The notes: generated by a model not told the origin, from the sequence alone. Shown: positions 11,728-23,212, counted from the first letter of the stretch. The stretch is 64,000 bases of DNA from Dastarcus helophoroides (GCA_028583605.1 CM053328.1:37494110-37558109), one strand, 5' to 3'. Numbers and translations are program-made.

Positions 11728-12100
11728 AAGAAGAAGAAGAAGAAGGAGAAGAAGAAGAAGAGAAAATAGATAAAGACGAAAAAGAAAAGCGTTGTTACCA
11801 CCAAGATCTATTTTGCACCAAACTAACAACTCAAAACAATTATTATTACTTTGGCTAGCCATCATCGAATTGAGTTGATGGAACGGATTTCTTAAAAAAA
11901 TTTGAACAGTCTTAGCTAGCTAACAGACGAGAGTTTCAAAACTCTAGAGCACGGGCGGATGGTGGGTGACTTGTCTCTTTTCTACAAGTACTATCATGGA
12001 AGATGCTCGCAGGAACTAATAGGATTGATCCCCTAAGATCAAGATTCTTGAGGCATACAAAACAGTCCAAATTCCTGTGCGGTCCAAACTTTCAGACTTC
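11636..12100 (-). repeat. Microsatellite-bearing dispersed element, left-arm copy
   Basis: This holds a (GAA)n tract at about 11698-11762, then sequence containing ACAACTCAAAACAATTATTA, a GATGGTGGGTGACTTGTCTC segment, and TTGATCCCCTAAGATCAAG. The same order recurs on the opposite strand at 15920-16310 and again at 25240-27330, where the microsatellite is enormously expanded. No coding capacity was recognised. Confidence 0.75.
11698..11762. repeat. (GAA)n microsatellite
   Basis: About 20 nearly perfect GAA triplets. A short leucine-rich reading frame on the minus strand here is an artefact of the triplet repeat. Confidence 0.95.
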
Positions 12101-13060
12101 CAAATTTGGTAAAAATAAAGAAACGAAGACAAATTCTAATAAATGCGTCAAAATTTTAAGTTAAAATTCAATAAAAGTAGAATTTTCCAATAGAAAGTAA
12201 AATTTTGCGAAAATAAATTAATTAAGAGAATCGTTAAAATTATAAAAAAAAGAATTTTGGGAAACGATATTGTAAAAAAAGGGCCAATTTAAAAAACGAC
12301 GAATTTTAAAAGCTATTGGAAAAAAACCTCTAAATTTTCAGATATCGGACTAGGAAATACAAATTTTTAGAAAAATAGTTTAATTTTTATAACAAGGTTA
12401 TTTTCCAAAACTAAGCATATTGGAAAAAGTCAAAATTTTGAGAAAAAAGACAAACGAGGAGAAAGTGGAAGTTGGATTAAATCTAAAAGGTGGAATTTTT
12501 CGGAAAAAGTCAAAATTTTGATAAAAAAAGACAAACGAGGAGAAAGTGGAAGTTGGATTAAATCTAAAAGGTAAAATTTTTTGAAAAAAGTCAAAATTTT
12601 GATAAAGACAAACGAGGAGAAAGTGGAAGCTGGCTTAAATCTAAAAGGTGGAATTTTATAAGAAATGTCGACATTTTTGGAACAAGACATATTTTTAAGG
12701 AAGAATTCATTTCTAGAAATTCAGATTTAAAGAAGTCAATTTTCTTAAAACACCAAGATTTTTAAAAAAGTGGCGGAATTTTCAAAAATTATCGAATTTT
12801 GAAAACAAAGTCGAATATACAAAAAAAATCAATATTTCGAGAAAAAATCGAAAGTTGAAGAAAAAGCAGTCATTACTCAGAAAAACTAAAATTTTGAAGT
12901 AAAAATGGGTATTTAAACACAGAATTTGAAAATTTCGAGAAAAAGACTAATTTTGAGAAAAAAAAAAACGAAATTTCTAGACTCTCTCAGCTGAGTAGGG
13001 TGACCAGACGTACTCTTTTTAGGAGAACAGTTCTCTAAAGTGCAGTTCTGCACTCTTCCC

Positions 13061-13330
13061 GCAATTTTAAGCACGTTTAACTGTTTAATTACAGTACATT
13101 TGATTGGTCATTTGTCAAAACTAGATGAAAGTAAAGTCACGCCGAGGACGTTTGTATCTATGGATGTTGCGATGGAACCCGGGATACAAGTTTTGCCTCA
13201 TCTACGTAAACTTTGCAATTGCAATCTAATTGTCATTAGATTTTAATGAAATTAGATTTCAATTGCATCGTAATAAACTTGTATATATTTGTATATACAA
13301 GGCTTATTATCTCAACACAGATCTTAAAAA
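13061..13330. repeat. Partial second copy of the TIR element
   Basis: It starts with the inverted-terminal motif AATTTTAAGCACGTTTAACTG and continues with TTTGATTGGTCATTTGTC and a CTTGTATATATTTGTATATAC tract. These match parts of 7860-8310, largely inverted. It begins the spacer between the arms of the large inverted duplication. Confidence 0.6.
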
Positions 13331-13582
13331 ACAGTAAAAAAATGAATGTGTAGTTAAAGAAAAAAGACGAATTTTTGAAAAAAAATTATTTAAAAAAAAA
13401 TTGTGTCAACATCAAGGGTAACAATTTTCAGTCTAAGGATGACATTTTGGAAAAGAAGAAGAAAAGTTTAATCCCGCAATTTTTATAGAAGTCAACATTC
13501 CGGGATTAGTCTTTCTTTCTAGGAAATAAGGTGGCTACCTAACTAATATGACAATTGATTGTAATTGTATATCAGCTAGGTA

Positions 13583-13850
13583 TTTTTTGGTGGAACGGAC
13601 TGGTCCTTGGTTATTTTCAAAAATTGAAACACAAATCTTGTCCCTTGAAACCAAGAAAGATTAAAAAAGACAACAAAAGGTTGCTTTAACGCGTTTCGAT
13701 AGCCTAGCTATCATCTTCAGAGAGGTACTGAAGCTACCGAAACGCTTTAGAGCAACCTTTGTTGTGTTTTTTAATCTTTGGTGGTTTCAGGGGACAAGTT
13801 TTGTATTTTATTTTTCGAAGATAACCAAGGACCAGTCCGTTCCACCAAAA
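13583..13850. mobile_element. Foldback MITE, copy 4 (best full-length example)
   Basis: Both outer ends are present: TTTTGGTGGAACGGACTGG at the left and CCAGTCCGTTCCACCAAAA at the right. The whole 265-bp element is two inverted arms of about 125 bp around a short centre (CAGAGAGGTACTGAAG), so a transcript would fold into one long hairpin. No protein is encoded. It defines the full unit against which other copies are truncated. Confidence 0.9.
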
Positions 13851-14661
13851 GAAATTAGAAAAAACTTTACTTTTTTAAGTTCGAAATTTCTCAGAAATAA
13901 GTCTTCGATTGAATTCTTGGCGAAAAAAGTTGGAATCTCGGAACAAAGGTAAACGTTTCTAGTGAAATTAGCAGAATACAAAGAAAATACCGAATTTTAT
14001 ACTTTACAAAAGAAATTGAAACTTAGTAGAATTTTTTTCGAAATTTTGACTTTAAAGCAATTTAAGGTCAAAGATTTTAAGTTTTTTTAACGTTCGCTTT
14101 TATTTTTTGAAATATGATTTCAATCTATCCAGATTGAACCCAAAATATTAACAATTTTTGTATAATTCTTGAGTTTTTCCATGATATTAAGAAATAATTA
14201 AAAAAATAATAAAATAAATAATATTTTACATTTATATCTCTGTTAACTATTAACTTTCGGACTAAACCACATAAGTTTGGTTAAATAGCAATATTTTTAT
14301 CTTGAGCTCTACCCACGAAGCTGGTCCATTACCTTAGGACTGCCCAGGACAATTTTGTCTGCGATTGACATTTAAATAATTTTGGTTTTTACAAATAGAT
14401 GGAGCCCTACGTTTTTTGAATAATTTCTCTTTTTGAATTTGACACTACTACAACTCTGAGGTTACTTTAGAAGCAAATTGCTGGTGTAAGTTTTAGTGTA
14501 GTAAATACTTTACCATGAATTCAAAAATGAGCATTTTTACAAGTTGCTGAGGTCGACAAAGGAATATGCAAAGTATGATGCTGGTTGCTTAAATTAGAAA
14601 AATTTCGTTTAAAAAATTCTATTACACAGTAAGGAAAAAATATATCGAATATGATATCTTG

Positions 14662-14762
14662 AAATACAAATCTTGTCCCCTAAAACCAAGAAAGATTAAA
14701 AACACAACAAAGGTTGCTCTTACGCGTTTCGATATCTTAGCGATCATCTTCAGAGGGATACT
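14662..14762. mobile_element. Foldback MITE, copy 5 (one arm only)
   Basis: Only the left arm is present, from TTGAAATACAAATCTTGTC to CATCTTCAGAGGGATAC. The second arm is missing. Confidence 0.8.
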
Positions 14763-15914
14763 AAAAATGATGTGAATTAAAAAAATAAAATAAAAAATTA
14801 TAGGTTTATTCGGAATTGTTACAAGAAACTCCTACTTGGTATAACTGAGTAGTTCATATGTAATAAATTCAAAAAATGTAGAGCTTATTCTAGAATTCTG
14901 AAAAAAAGGAGAAAACTTTGTCATTTTCGAAGAAAAAAGAGGGAAGAGTGCAGAAGTGCACTTTAGAGAACTGTTCTCCTTAAAAGAGTACGTCTGGTCA
15001 CCCTACTCAGTTGAGAGAGTCTAGAAATTTCGTTTTTTTTTTCTCAAAATTAGTCTTTTTCTCGAAATTTTTAAATTCTTTGTTTAAATATCCATTTTTA
15101 CTTCAAAATTTTAGTTTTTCTGGGTAATGACTGCTTTTTCTCCAACTTTCGACATTTTCTCGAAATATTGATTTTTTTTTTGTATATTCGACTTTGTTTT
15201 CAAAATTCGATAATTTTTGAAAATTCCACCACTTCTCTAAAAACTTAGCGTTTTATGAAAATTGACTTCTTTAAATCCGAATTTCTAGAAATGAATTCTT
15301 CCTTAAAAATATGTTTTGTTCCAAAAATGTCGACATTTCTTATAAAATTCCACCTTTTAGGTTTAAGCCAACTTCCACTTTCTCCTCGTTTGTCTTTATC
15401 AAAATTTTGACTTTTTTCAAAAAATTTCACCTTTTAGATTTAAGCCAACTTCCACTTTCTCCTCGTTTGTCATTTTTATTAAAATTTTGATTTTTTTTCG
15501 AAAAATTCCACCTTTTAGATTTAATCCAACTTCCACTTTCTCCTCGTTTGTCTTTTTTATCAAAATTTTGACTTTTTTCCAATATGCTTAGTTTTGGAAA
15601 ATAACCTTGTTATAAAAATTAAACTATTTTTCTAAAAATTTGTATTTCCTAGTCCGATTTTTGAAAATTTAGAGGTTTTTTTTCCAATAGCTTCTAAAAT
15701 TCGTCGTTTTTTAAATTGGCCCCTTTTTTACAATTTCGTTTCCCAAAATTCTTTTTTTTTATAATTTAACGATTCTCTTAGTTAATTTATTTCGCAAAAT
15801 TTTACTTTCTATTGAAAAATTCTACTTTTATTATATTTTAACTTAAATTTTTGAGGTATTTATCAGAATTTGTCTTCGTCTCTTTATTTTTTACCAAATT
15901 TGGAACTCTGAAAG

Positions 15915-16320
15915 TTTGGACCGCACAGGAATCTGGACTGTTTTGTATGCCTCAAGAATCTTGATCTTAGGGGATCAATCCTATTAGTTCCTGCGAGCAT
16001 CTTCCATGATAGTACTTGTAGAAAAGAGACAAGTCACCCACCATCCGCCCGTGCTCTAGAGTTTCGAAACTCTCGTCTGTTAGCTAGCTAAGATTGTTCA
16101 AAATTTTGTAAGAAATCCATTCCATCAACTCAATTCGATGATGGCTAGCCAAAGTAATAATAATTGTTTTGAGTTGTTAGTTTGGTGCAAAATAGATCTT
16201 GGTGGTACCAACGCTTTTCTTTTTCGTCTTTATCTATTTTCTCTTCTTCTTCTTCTCCTTCTTCTTCTTACTATCATTATTACTACTTAGTTTGTCGACT
16301 GGGATTCTGGATTTAAATGA
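15915..16320 (+). repeat. Microsatellite-bearing dispersed element, right-arm copy
   Basis: This copy has GGGGATCAATCCTATTAG, then CAAGTCACCCACCATCCGCC, then GAGTTGTTAGTTTGGTGC, ending in a short CTT-rich tract at about 16232-16270. It is the inverted counterpart of 11636-12100 and shows the unexpanded state of the microsatellite. Confidence 0.75.
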
Positions 16321-17274
16321 ATTGTTTCTTAAAAATATGTCTTTTTCCAAAAATTTCGACATTTTTCAAAAAATTTCACCTTTTAGATTTAAGCCAACTT
16401 CTACTTTCTCCTCGTTTGTCTTTTTTATCAAAATTTGACTTTTTTCCAATATGTGTATTTTTGGAAAGTTACATTCTTATACAAATTGAACTAGTTTTCC
16501 GAAAATTTGTATTTTCTACTGCGATCTCTGAAAATTTAGGGTTTTTTTTCCAATAGCTCCTAAAATTCGTCGATTTTTCAATTGGTATTTTGTTTGAAAT
16601 TTCGATTCACAAAATCCTTTTTTTTAATTTGGACAATTCTCTCATTTAACTTTTTTTTTGAAAAATTTGACTTTCTATCGGAAAATCCCAGTTTTGTTGA
16701 ATTTTAACTTGAAATTTTCACGTATTTATCAGAATTTGTCTTCATTTTTTATCAAATTTGGAAGTCTGGAAGTTTGGAAGTCTGGAAAAATTATGTCTTT
16801 ACATTTTGTTAAGTAGTCTCGACCTTTGGTTTCGCGTAATTTTGATTTTTTTTTCTCGAAATTCGTTTTTTATCGAAATGCCAATTTTTTTTGTTAAAAA
16901 TTATTATAGGTCTACATTTTATTAAAAAGATATTGTAAAAAAAAGTATTTTCTAGGAATGTCAACTTTTTTTACGACTTTTGCGATTCCCAGATTTCAAA
17001 AGAAAAAGTAAATATTCTGGTAAAAATCTTTGTTTTCTGGAAATTTACCTTTTTTTTAAATTTGCTTTCTTGGCCTTCATTTCTTAATTTAAATGTACTT
17101 TTTTTGAGTTTTCTCTTTAATTTTTCATTGAAAAGCTTGATTTTGCTCTAAATTACTTTTGGTTTTTATTAACATTTCCCAGTTTAAAAACCATATTTAG
17201 GCTCCAAAAGTCAAATATTGAAACTAATTGATTATATACTGAATAGTTTTGCTATTTATTTGAAATACTGCATT

Positions 17275-17511
17275 GTAGAAAAAATTGAAATACAAATCTT
17301 GTCCTCTGAAATCAAGAAAGATTAAAAAACACAACAAAATTTGCTGTAAGGCGTTTCGATAGCCAGAGATCAGTATCTCTTTAAAGATGGCTTGGCTATC
17401 GAAACGCGTTAGAGCAACCTTTGTTGTGTTTTTTAATCTTTCTTGGTTTCAGGGGATAAGATTTTTATTTCAATTTTTAAAGATAACCAAGGACCAGTGC
17501 ATTCCACCAAA
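17275..17511. mobile_element. Foldback MITE, copy 6, with 8-bp TSD
   Basis: ACTGCATT flanks it on both sides (17267-17274 and 17512-17519). The left arm of the inverted duplication shows the uninterrupted site near 9357-9364, so insertion is later than the duplication. Its left outer end is short (it begins near AAAATTGAAATAC), while the right outer end is complete. Confidence 0.85.
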
Positions 17512-17745
17512 ACTGCATTATTGAGTAGGTTTTAGGTGTTTTTTTGGTGTTATTATTTTCCGTTACTGTCACTGTGCCTTAATTGGATATTTATCATTAG
17601 TCTTATAAATAATAATTAATAAGGATAGTAATAAGGACTGTTCAGTGGTTTGTTCAACAGTTTGTATCTTGTATCTTGATTTATTTGTATTTTATGCTTT
17701 CATCCTTTGGCATAATTCGTTTTCATATTAATGAAGATCAAAATA

Positions 17746-18324
17746 CAGTTAAGCCTCCCTATAGCGAATTCCTGAATCCTTATGGAGAGGTTTTCTTTAT
17801 AGGGAGGTAGTATTATAAATACACAAATCATATGTAAAAGTCCATATGCTTGCAGGGATTCCAAGCGAGTCATTTTTTATTTAAATCGTGATTATAACAC
17901 TATTATTCAATTGAATCTTTTCGCTAAGCATTGGTGCTTTTTTCTTCCACATTATTTTTGCAATTTAACTCTTCTTACTCTTCTGGCACAGGAAATCATC
18001 TGAAAAAAAAATTTTGTTTGTGGCAAACAATGTCATTAGCAAGAGGTACTCCAAAAAAATTTCTCTGAATCGAATGCAATTAAAAATTAATTAAACCTTG
18101 GAAAGTCATTAGTAAGGGTGTCCCAAAAATTAGGAAATTTTTCTGAATGGAACCATTCAGAAACTAATTAAGCTTTGGAAAATCTTGGTGTGAAAATTCG
18201 CTGTATGGAGGTATTGCGTTCGTTAAATGGAGGTATTTTTATGTGTTTTGCTTAAAATGCCGTGAAAAAGTTCGTTATATAGAAAAATTTGGTATATGGA
18301 GGTTCGTTATAGGATGGTTGACTG
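17746..18324. mobile_element. pogo-like MITE, 579 bp, with TA duplication
   Basis: The left end is CAGTTAAGCCTCCCTATAGC; the right end on the opposite strand is CAGTCAACCATCCTATAACG. TA lies directly outside both (17744-17745 and 18325-18326). Terminal CAGT plus CCTCCCTATAGCGAA-like sequence is typical of pogo/Tigger-type elements. No transposase is encoded. Its right end coincides with the outer limit of the large inverted duplication. Confidence 0.75.
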
Positions 18325-18367
18325 TACTTCAAATTGAGGGATATCAATTTCAAATTATAACTAATAA

Positions 18368-18475
18368 AAAAATTGAAATACAAATCTTGCTCCCTGAAAC
18401 CAAGAAAGATGAAAAAACACAACAAAGGTTGCTTTAACGCGTCTCGACAGCCAAGCTTTCATCTTCAAAAAGATA
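18368..18475. mobile_element. Foldback MITE, copy 7 (one arm only)
   Basis: Only the left arm is present, TTGAAATACAAATCTTGC through GCTTTCATCTTCAAAAAGATAC, with no returning arm. Confidence 0.8.
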
Positions 18476-18553
18476 CTCATATACAACTAATAGTTTAACT
18501 TAAACTATTTGATGATTAATTTAATCATCCTTCCGATGTGTAATGACGACATT

Positions 18554-21500
18554 TTAAGGTAGTTCACCGGCAGCATTTGTAGCAAAAAGTTTTTAGAGTG
18601 TTAGATCTTCGCTGCGTATAGCGTGACATTAACGCCAAACTGACACCTCTACTCGATATTTAGCAAAGACTGTACACGTGGATACAATACCAAGACGCTT
18701 TGTAGTAATTTCGTTGAGTCGACAAAATTACATTGCTTATTCGACTAATTTCCGCAACGGAGTTGAAGCTGGAGGAAGGAGTAGTGGAGTTGCTATATTG
18801 TCATTACTTCAAGACGTTTCCCTAACATGTGGAAAGAACATCAAAATTCCGTGAGCTGTGTAATATTAAAATGCGATTACGCAAAAGCGGTACCGCTAGA
18901 AATTCTCATATTTTCCTATTTCATTCGCAGTATTACCCTACACAGGTCCGTAACCAGGAGGGGGGCTAGGGGGCTACAGCCACCCCCGAAATTTTTTGGC
19001 TTCACACTAGATAGAATTGAACTTTCCAGATGTGCGACCCTTTGAAAAACCATTTTTAATGGACCATTTTGTTTTCGTACTAAAGTACAAGGATGTTTTA
19101 TTCAAATTTGGCGCCATTTCCTATTATTAGAGATCGGATTTTAAGCACAATCAAGTAAGGTAAAAAGGTGAGCGAAATGTTAAATTAGGCAAAAACGAAA
19201 AGCTAAAAAAGGCACCAAAAAGGTAACATACTCTAAAAAAATGGCATTAACAGGCCAAAACTCACAATTAACAAAAAACATTTTGAAATCTCAGTTGAAA
19301 TAAAAAAAAAATAGATTTTAGGTTATACTCAGAATATTTAGGAGTATAAAATTTTCAAATGAAGAAGTTTTTAAAATTTCAAGTTCATTCTCGAATTATC
19401 ACTCTGTCTTAAAATTTTTACCTTAAACTCACTCGATTTTTTCCAAAATTTTGACTTTTAAATCAGAAACTTCGTTTCTAGAGAAATTTGAACTTTTCTT
19501 GAAATTTCTTTTTTTAATTTAAAATTTCAATCTTACGTTTTAAATTTTATTAAAAAAATGTTGAATTTTGCAAGTTTTTCAAGCTTAAACTCCCCATTTT
19601 GAAAAAAAATCAAATTTTGGCAACTGGAAATTTGTACAAGTAATTTTTCGAGATTTAACAAAAAATGTTAAGAAAAACTTGGATTTTGTGATAATAGTTT
19701 TACAATTTTGGAATTTAAAAATTTAAATTTTAAATTCGATATTTTAATAACATTTTGAATATTAGGCCCTTTACTAAGAAATAAAAATCTCCTACAAGCC
19801 ATCATTTTGAGAAGATATTTTCGATAGGTTATTTTTATGAATTTATTTTATAATTTTTCTAACATGGCGATTGAACTTTAAAAAAAATGTCTAAAATGTC
19901 CATTATTTTATAAATTTCGAGTTTTTCACAAAACTTGAGCATTTTTAAGTTGAAAAATTCATTTTTTAATAACTTTAACACATCACCTTAATTCGAAATT
20001 TTTAATTTTTTCAAAAAGTATTAACTTCATAATAAAAAATTTCGAAATGTTTTGTTATGAAGTTGCAGTATGTTTATATTTCGATTACGATTTTAAAAAT
20101 TCGACTTTTTCCCCAAAATTCGACTTCCAAGTGAAAACTTTCAAAAAAAGGTTGAAATTTCTATCTTAGTTATCAAATTTCAACTTTAATTAAAAAAATT
20201 TTTACTTTTAATCGCGACATTTCAACTTTAAATTCATAATTTTAGAAAAATTTTATTTATAAAATGTTTGCGACTTCTTACGACGAGTTTAAAAATGTCA
20301 AGATTAAAGTCGAAATTTTGAAAAACAAATGAGCTTAATGACAAGTTTATTTTTCAAAATATCTACATTAGCATTTGTTTAAAATTCAGACTTCTTCAAA
20401 ATATTTTGACTTTCTTTCTAGACTTTTAATTTAAAAAAATCCTCTGGCCAATTTGAGAAAACACTTAAAGTTTCAGGAAATATCAAAATTTATTTTTTGA
20501 ATTTTGTTTCAAAACAAAGTATTGAGTGTTATTAGTTTTTGTTAATAGATTTTATTTTTTGGAAATTAAAGATTTAAAAAAAATCTTGATTTCAAACCTT
20601 TTTTTTTCAAAAATTATTGCTTTAGAGAGTAATTCTAAATGTCAACTTATTTCTAAAATTTGAAATTAAAAAAACTAAAAATTTCGAGTTTAAACAGGTA
20701 AATTTGTTAAGAATTAATATATCTTACTTTTTGTTCGGAAGTTCAAAATTTCTAAAAAGGTTAATATTTTCAGAAATGTTTATTAATGAACTCTGGTTAT
20801 TTTTAAGTGTAAACGCGGTCGTAATTAAACTTTTTATAGAACGAGTTTGTCCTCTCTAAATGTAGACTTTTCTAGACATTTCGAATTAAAATTTCAAATT
20901 CAAAAAACTCAAGAGTAAGTTCAGAATCTTGATATCTGATATTTTTCACAAACATTTTGGCGAAATTTTCAGGTTTCTAGAAAGAATCTAAGTTTAAAAA
21001 AATATTTGTGAGTTTGAAGTAAATACCCAGATTTTAAACTTTAAATTATGAGAAAAAAGTAAAAGTATTAACATACTTCGCATTTTACAAAAAAATCTAA
21101 TTCAAATTGAAAATTTCCAGAAGAGGTTGAAATTTTGAGATTAGAGGTAAAACTTAAAAAAAAGATAAATAACTTTATAGCAAAAGTTTTTTTTCGAAAT
21201 TCGGAAGATTCAAATGCTTCTCGACATTGGAAATTCAGATAGCAACAATAATTCCCAAAACTGTCCAAAATAATAAAAGTAGGAATTGAAGTTGTTGCCA
21301 GTTAGACAAATAGTTGGACGCTAAGAGGAAACTTGAACTTAAAAAAAAAATATCTAACCTTGCAGAATTTGGAAAGAATATCCAAATTCTAAATGATCGG
21401 GTGCAAATTTTAAATTTGAGATAAAAGTTAAAACTGTGAATTGAATCGAAATTTGAAAAAATAAAAAAAAGTTTTTTCTCCAGCTGACTTCAAACTGTCT

Positions 21501-22121
21501 TTAAATAGAACACTTTCCAGAGGCATTTTTCATACACAAGTGCAGGTTATAGAAGACACTTTAAAGATGAATTTTAGAAAAGGAATATCTTTCGAGTAAT
21601 TTAATCATCTTACCCACAAATCTGTTTTTATTTAGAAATTAAATTAAGATAAATAGGCAACAATGTTGTTGAATTACTTTATCAGAATGTTAGAAGGGTT
21701 AGAGTCTAGAAATAGTTTTAGCGTCTTTTTTTATAATTTAGTATACTTATATACAATAATAATATTAATAGTAAAGTAGTATTGGACCGTGGCTTTTTAG
21801 TTCTAACCTAAACGCAAACAAAGACTAGGTAGTTTCAGTGGAAGGATCGCAGCCCACCCCGAAAAAAGATCCTGCTTACGGGCCTGACTCTACATAATAT
21901 ATTAGTTTTTTATCAAAATTCATAGAAAGGTTTGGCCTCAGTTAATTGAAATCTCTTCGAAAACGACCTTCCGCATGTGAAAAATTGCAAGTTTAATATT
22001 GAATATTTTGGCTTCGGCACCGGCTTTAATTTTGCAGGTGTATGGGTAACAATGTTAGTAATATCTGGCAGAAATTTAAAGAATATCTATAGGAAAGCAA
22101 TTGACCGGTGAACTACCCTAA
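18554..22121. mobile_element. TIR element containing a nested hAT-like element
   Basis: GGTAGTTCACCGG (18558-18570) and its exact inverse CCGGTGAACTACC (22105-22117) bound the interval, each preceded on its outer side by TTAAG/TTAGG-like bases. Removing the nested 2.95-kb insertion leaves a unit of about 0.6 kb with no coding capacity. The superfamily is not clear; the TTAA-like outer bases are compatible with a TTAA target but not decisive. Confidence 0.6.
18943..21886. mobile_element. hAT-like non-autonomous element, 2.9 kb
   Basis: The left end is CAGGTCCGTAACCAGGA; the right end read on the other strand is CAGGCCCGTAAGCAGGA (15 of 17 positions agree). Flanking 8-mers ACCCTACA (18935-18942) and ACTCTACA (21887-21894) differ at one position, consistent with an aged 8-bp hAT duplication. 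Both ends have a G/C-rich block (GGGGGGCTAGGGGG at the left). The interior is AT-rich with dispersed AAATTTCGA-type motifs and no recognisable transposase. Confidence 0.75.
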
Positions 22122-22203
22122 CTGTTGTTTAATTTAAGAGCCCGGTTTTTGCGTTTTATTATGCCAATTGTTGGAAATTAAGAAATAAGGTTGGTACCTA
22201 GCT

Positions 22204-22436
22204 AATGAAATACAAATTTTGTCCCCTGAAAGCAAGAAAGATTAAAAAACACAACAAAGGTTGCTCTAACGCGTTTCGATAGCTTCAGTGTCTCTCTGAA
22301 GGTGGTATCTTAGCTATCGAAACGCGTTAGAGCAACCTTTGTTGTGTTTTAAAATCTTTTTTGGTTTCAGGGGACAAGATTTGTATTTCAATTTTTGAAA
22401 ATAATCAAGGACCAGACCGTTCCACCAAAAAATACC
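22204..22436. mobile_element. Foldback MITE, copy 8
   Basis: Both long arms are present around TCAGTGTCTCTCTGAAGG. The left outer end is missing, while the right end CCAGACCGTTCCACCAAAA is complete. It is inserted in another foldback sequence (TACCTAGCTAAT on both sides, TTAGTTAGGTAGCTACC on the right) also seen beside copy 4 at 13531-13582. Confidence 0.85.
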
Positions 22437-22542
22437 TAGCTAATATACAATAACAATCAATTGTCATATTAGTTAGGTAGCTACCTTATTTCCTAACTAA
22501 TTCATTTCTAAACACCTATCTTTAATACCCTTTTCAGCCGGT

Positions 22543-22833
22543 TACCATCCTCCCATTCCTCTGATGTGCAGTCTTCGAAACATACTGATCATTTTTCTCG
22601 ACTTGTTACAGAGGCGAGACCGCCTTAGAGGGGATCCCACGAAAGTGTAAAGCGTGTGTGTGTGTTGGAGTCTGCAGGAGATTCCGCGGTATGCGGATTG
22701 ACCACGAATCAGTCGACCATCGGCTACCGCGATATATCGAGTACATATACCCGCTTACTTGTCCCACAAGTTTTGCAAGACGGCGTCCTCTCGTGTTTGT
22801 GGTTTGTTTATTTTGGTGGTGTATCGCTTTCGG
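22543..22833 (+). other. Non-repetitive island, candidate distal 5' exon
   Basis: This stretch has much higher G+C than its surroundings and is not shared with any repeat in the window. It contains an arthropod initiator-like TCAGTC at 22709-22714 and ends at TTTCG followed by GTATGT (22834), a good splice donor. A pyrimidine-rich TTGTTACAG at about 22608 could alternatively be an acceptor. No convincing coding frame exists. It could be a first exon of the smoothelin-like gene 14 kb downstream or of another transcript. This is inference only. Confidence 0.3.
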
Positions 22834-22839
22834 TATGTT

Positions 22840-23212
22840 CTCTACTTTTACTTTATTTAGTCACATTTTCCTCGATTTTTTCCCAAGCTGGAATTGGCAT
22901 TTATAAAGGCTTTGTTAGATTACGTTAGAAATACGTTAATTATTCCTTAAATGCCTTTGTTTAAAAAAATTTCAAATGCTGTAAAGAATTTTCTTAACGG
23001 TAATGTTCTAGCTGTTATGATAAGTAGTAGCTTTTATGTAATTAAAGCAACTTTTTTCATGTTAAATAATTCGAATTTGGCACTTCTCGATGATAGAAAC
23101 GTTTATAGACCTCATGATAATACCTTATCAATATACTCATGAAAAAAAAAGTTATATTTAAAATGTCACTGAATGAAATCAGAAATAAAATTTTAACAAT
23201 AAGTTCTAATTT
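22840..23212. other. AT-rich non-coding DNA, nothing recognised
   Basis: Short frames at 22951-23142 show no domain features. No repeat family from elsewhere in the window was recognised here. Confidence 0.4.

Larger units (their letters stand above)
8311..13060. repeat. Left arm of large inverted duplication
   Basis: This block is the reverse-complement counterpart of 14941-18324. Anchors in order are: the pogo-like terminus; the 9360-9480 segment matching 17100-17250; repeated TTGGATTAAATCTAAAAGG blocks matching 15350-15530; the (GAA)n microsatellite element; and the inner end with GGTGACCAGACGTACTC, which ends at CTCTTCCC (13060). It is longer than the right arm mainly because it also holds a 1.56-kb Tc1 element and a foldback MITE. 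A 1,880-bp spacer separates the arms. Confidence 0.85.
14941..18324. repeat. Right arm of large inverted duplication
   Basis: This is the reverse-complement counterpart of 8311-13060. It starts at GGGAAGAGTGCAG, which matches the inner end of the left arm, and ends at the terminus of a pogo-like MITE. It lacks the Tc1 element found in the left arm and has its own private foldback MITE at 17275-17511. Interior anchors include TTTAATCCAACTTCCACTTT, repeated three times at 15360-15540. Confidence 0.85.

Noticed and set aside
22175..22500. TACCTAGCTAAT on both sides of MITE copy 8 as a 12-bp target duplication
   Set aside because: The host sequence is itself an inverted repeat containing this motif, so the match does not prove a duplication.
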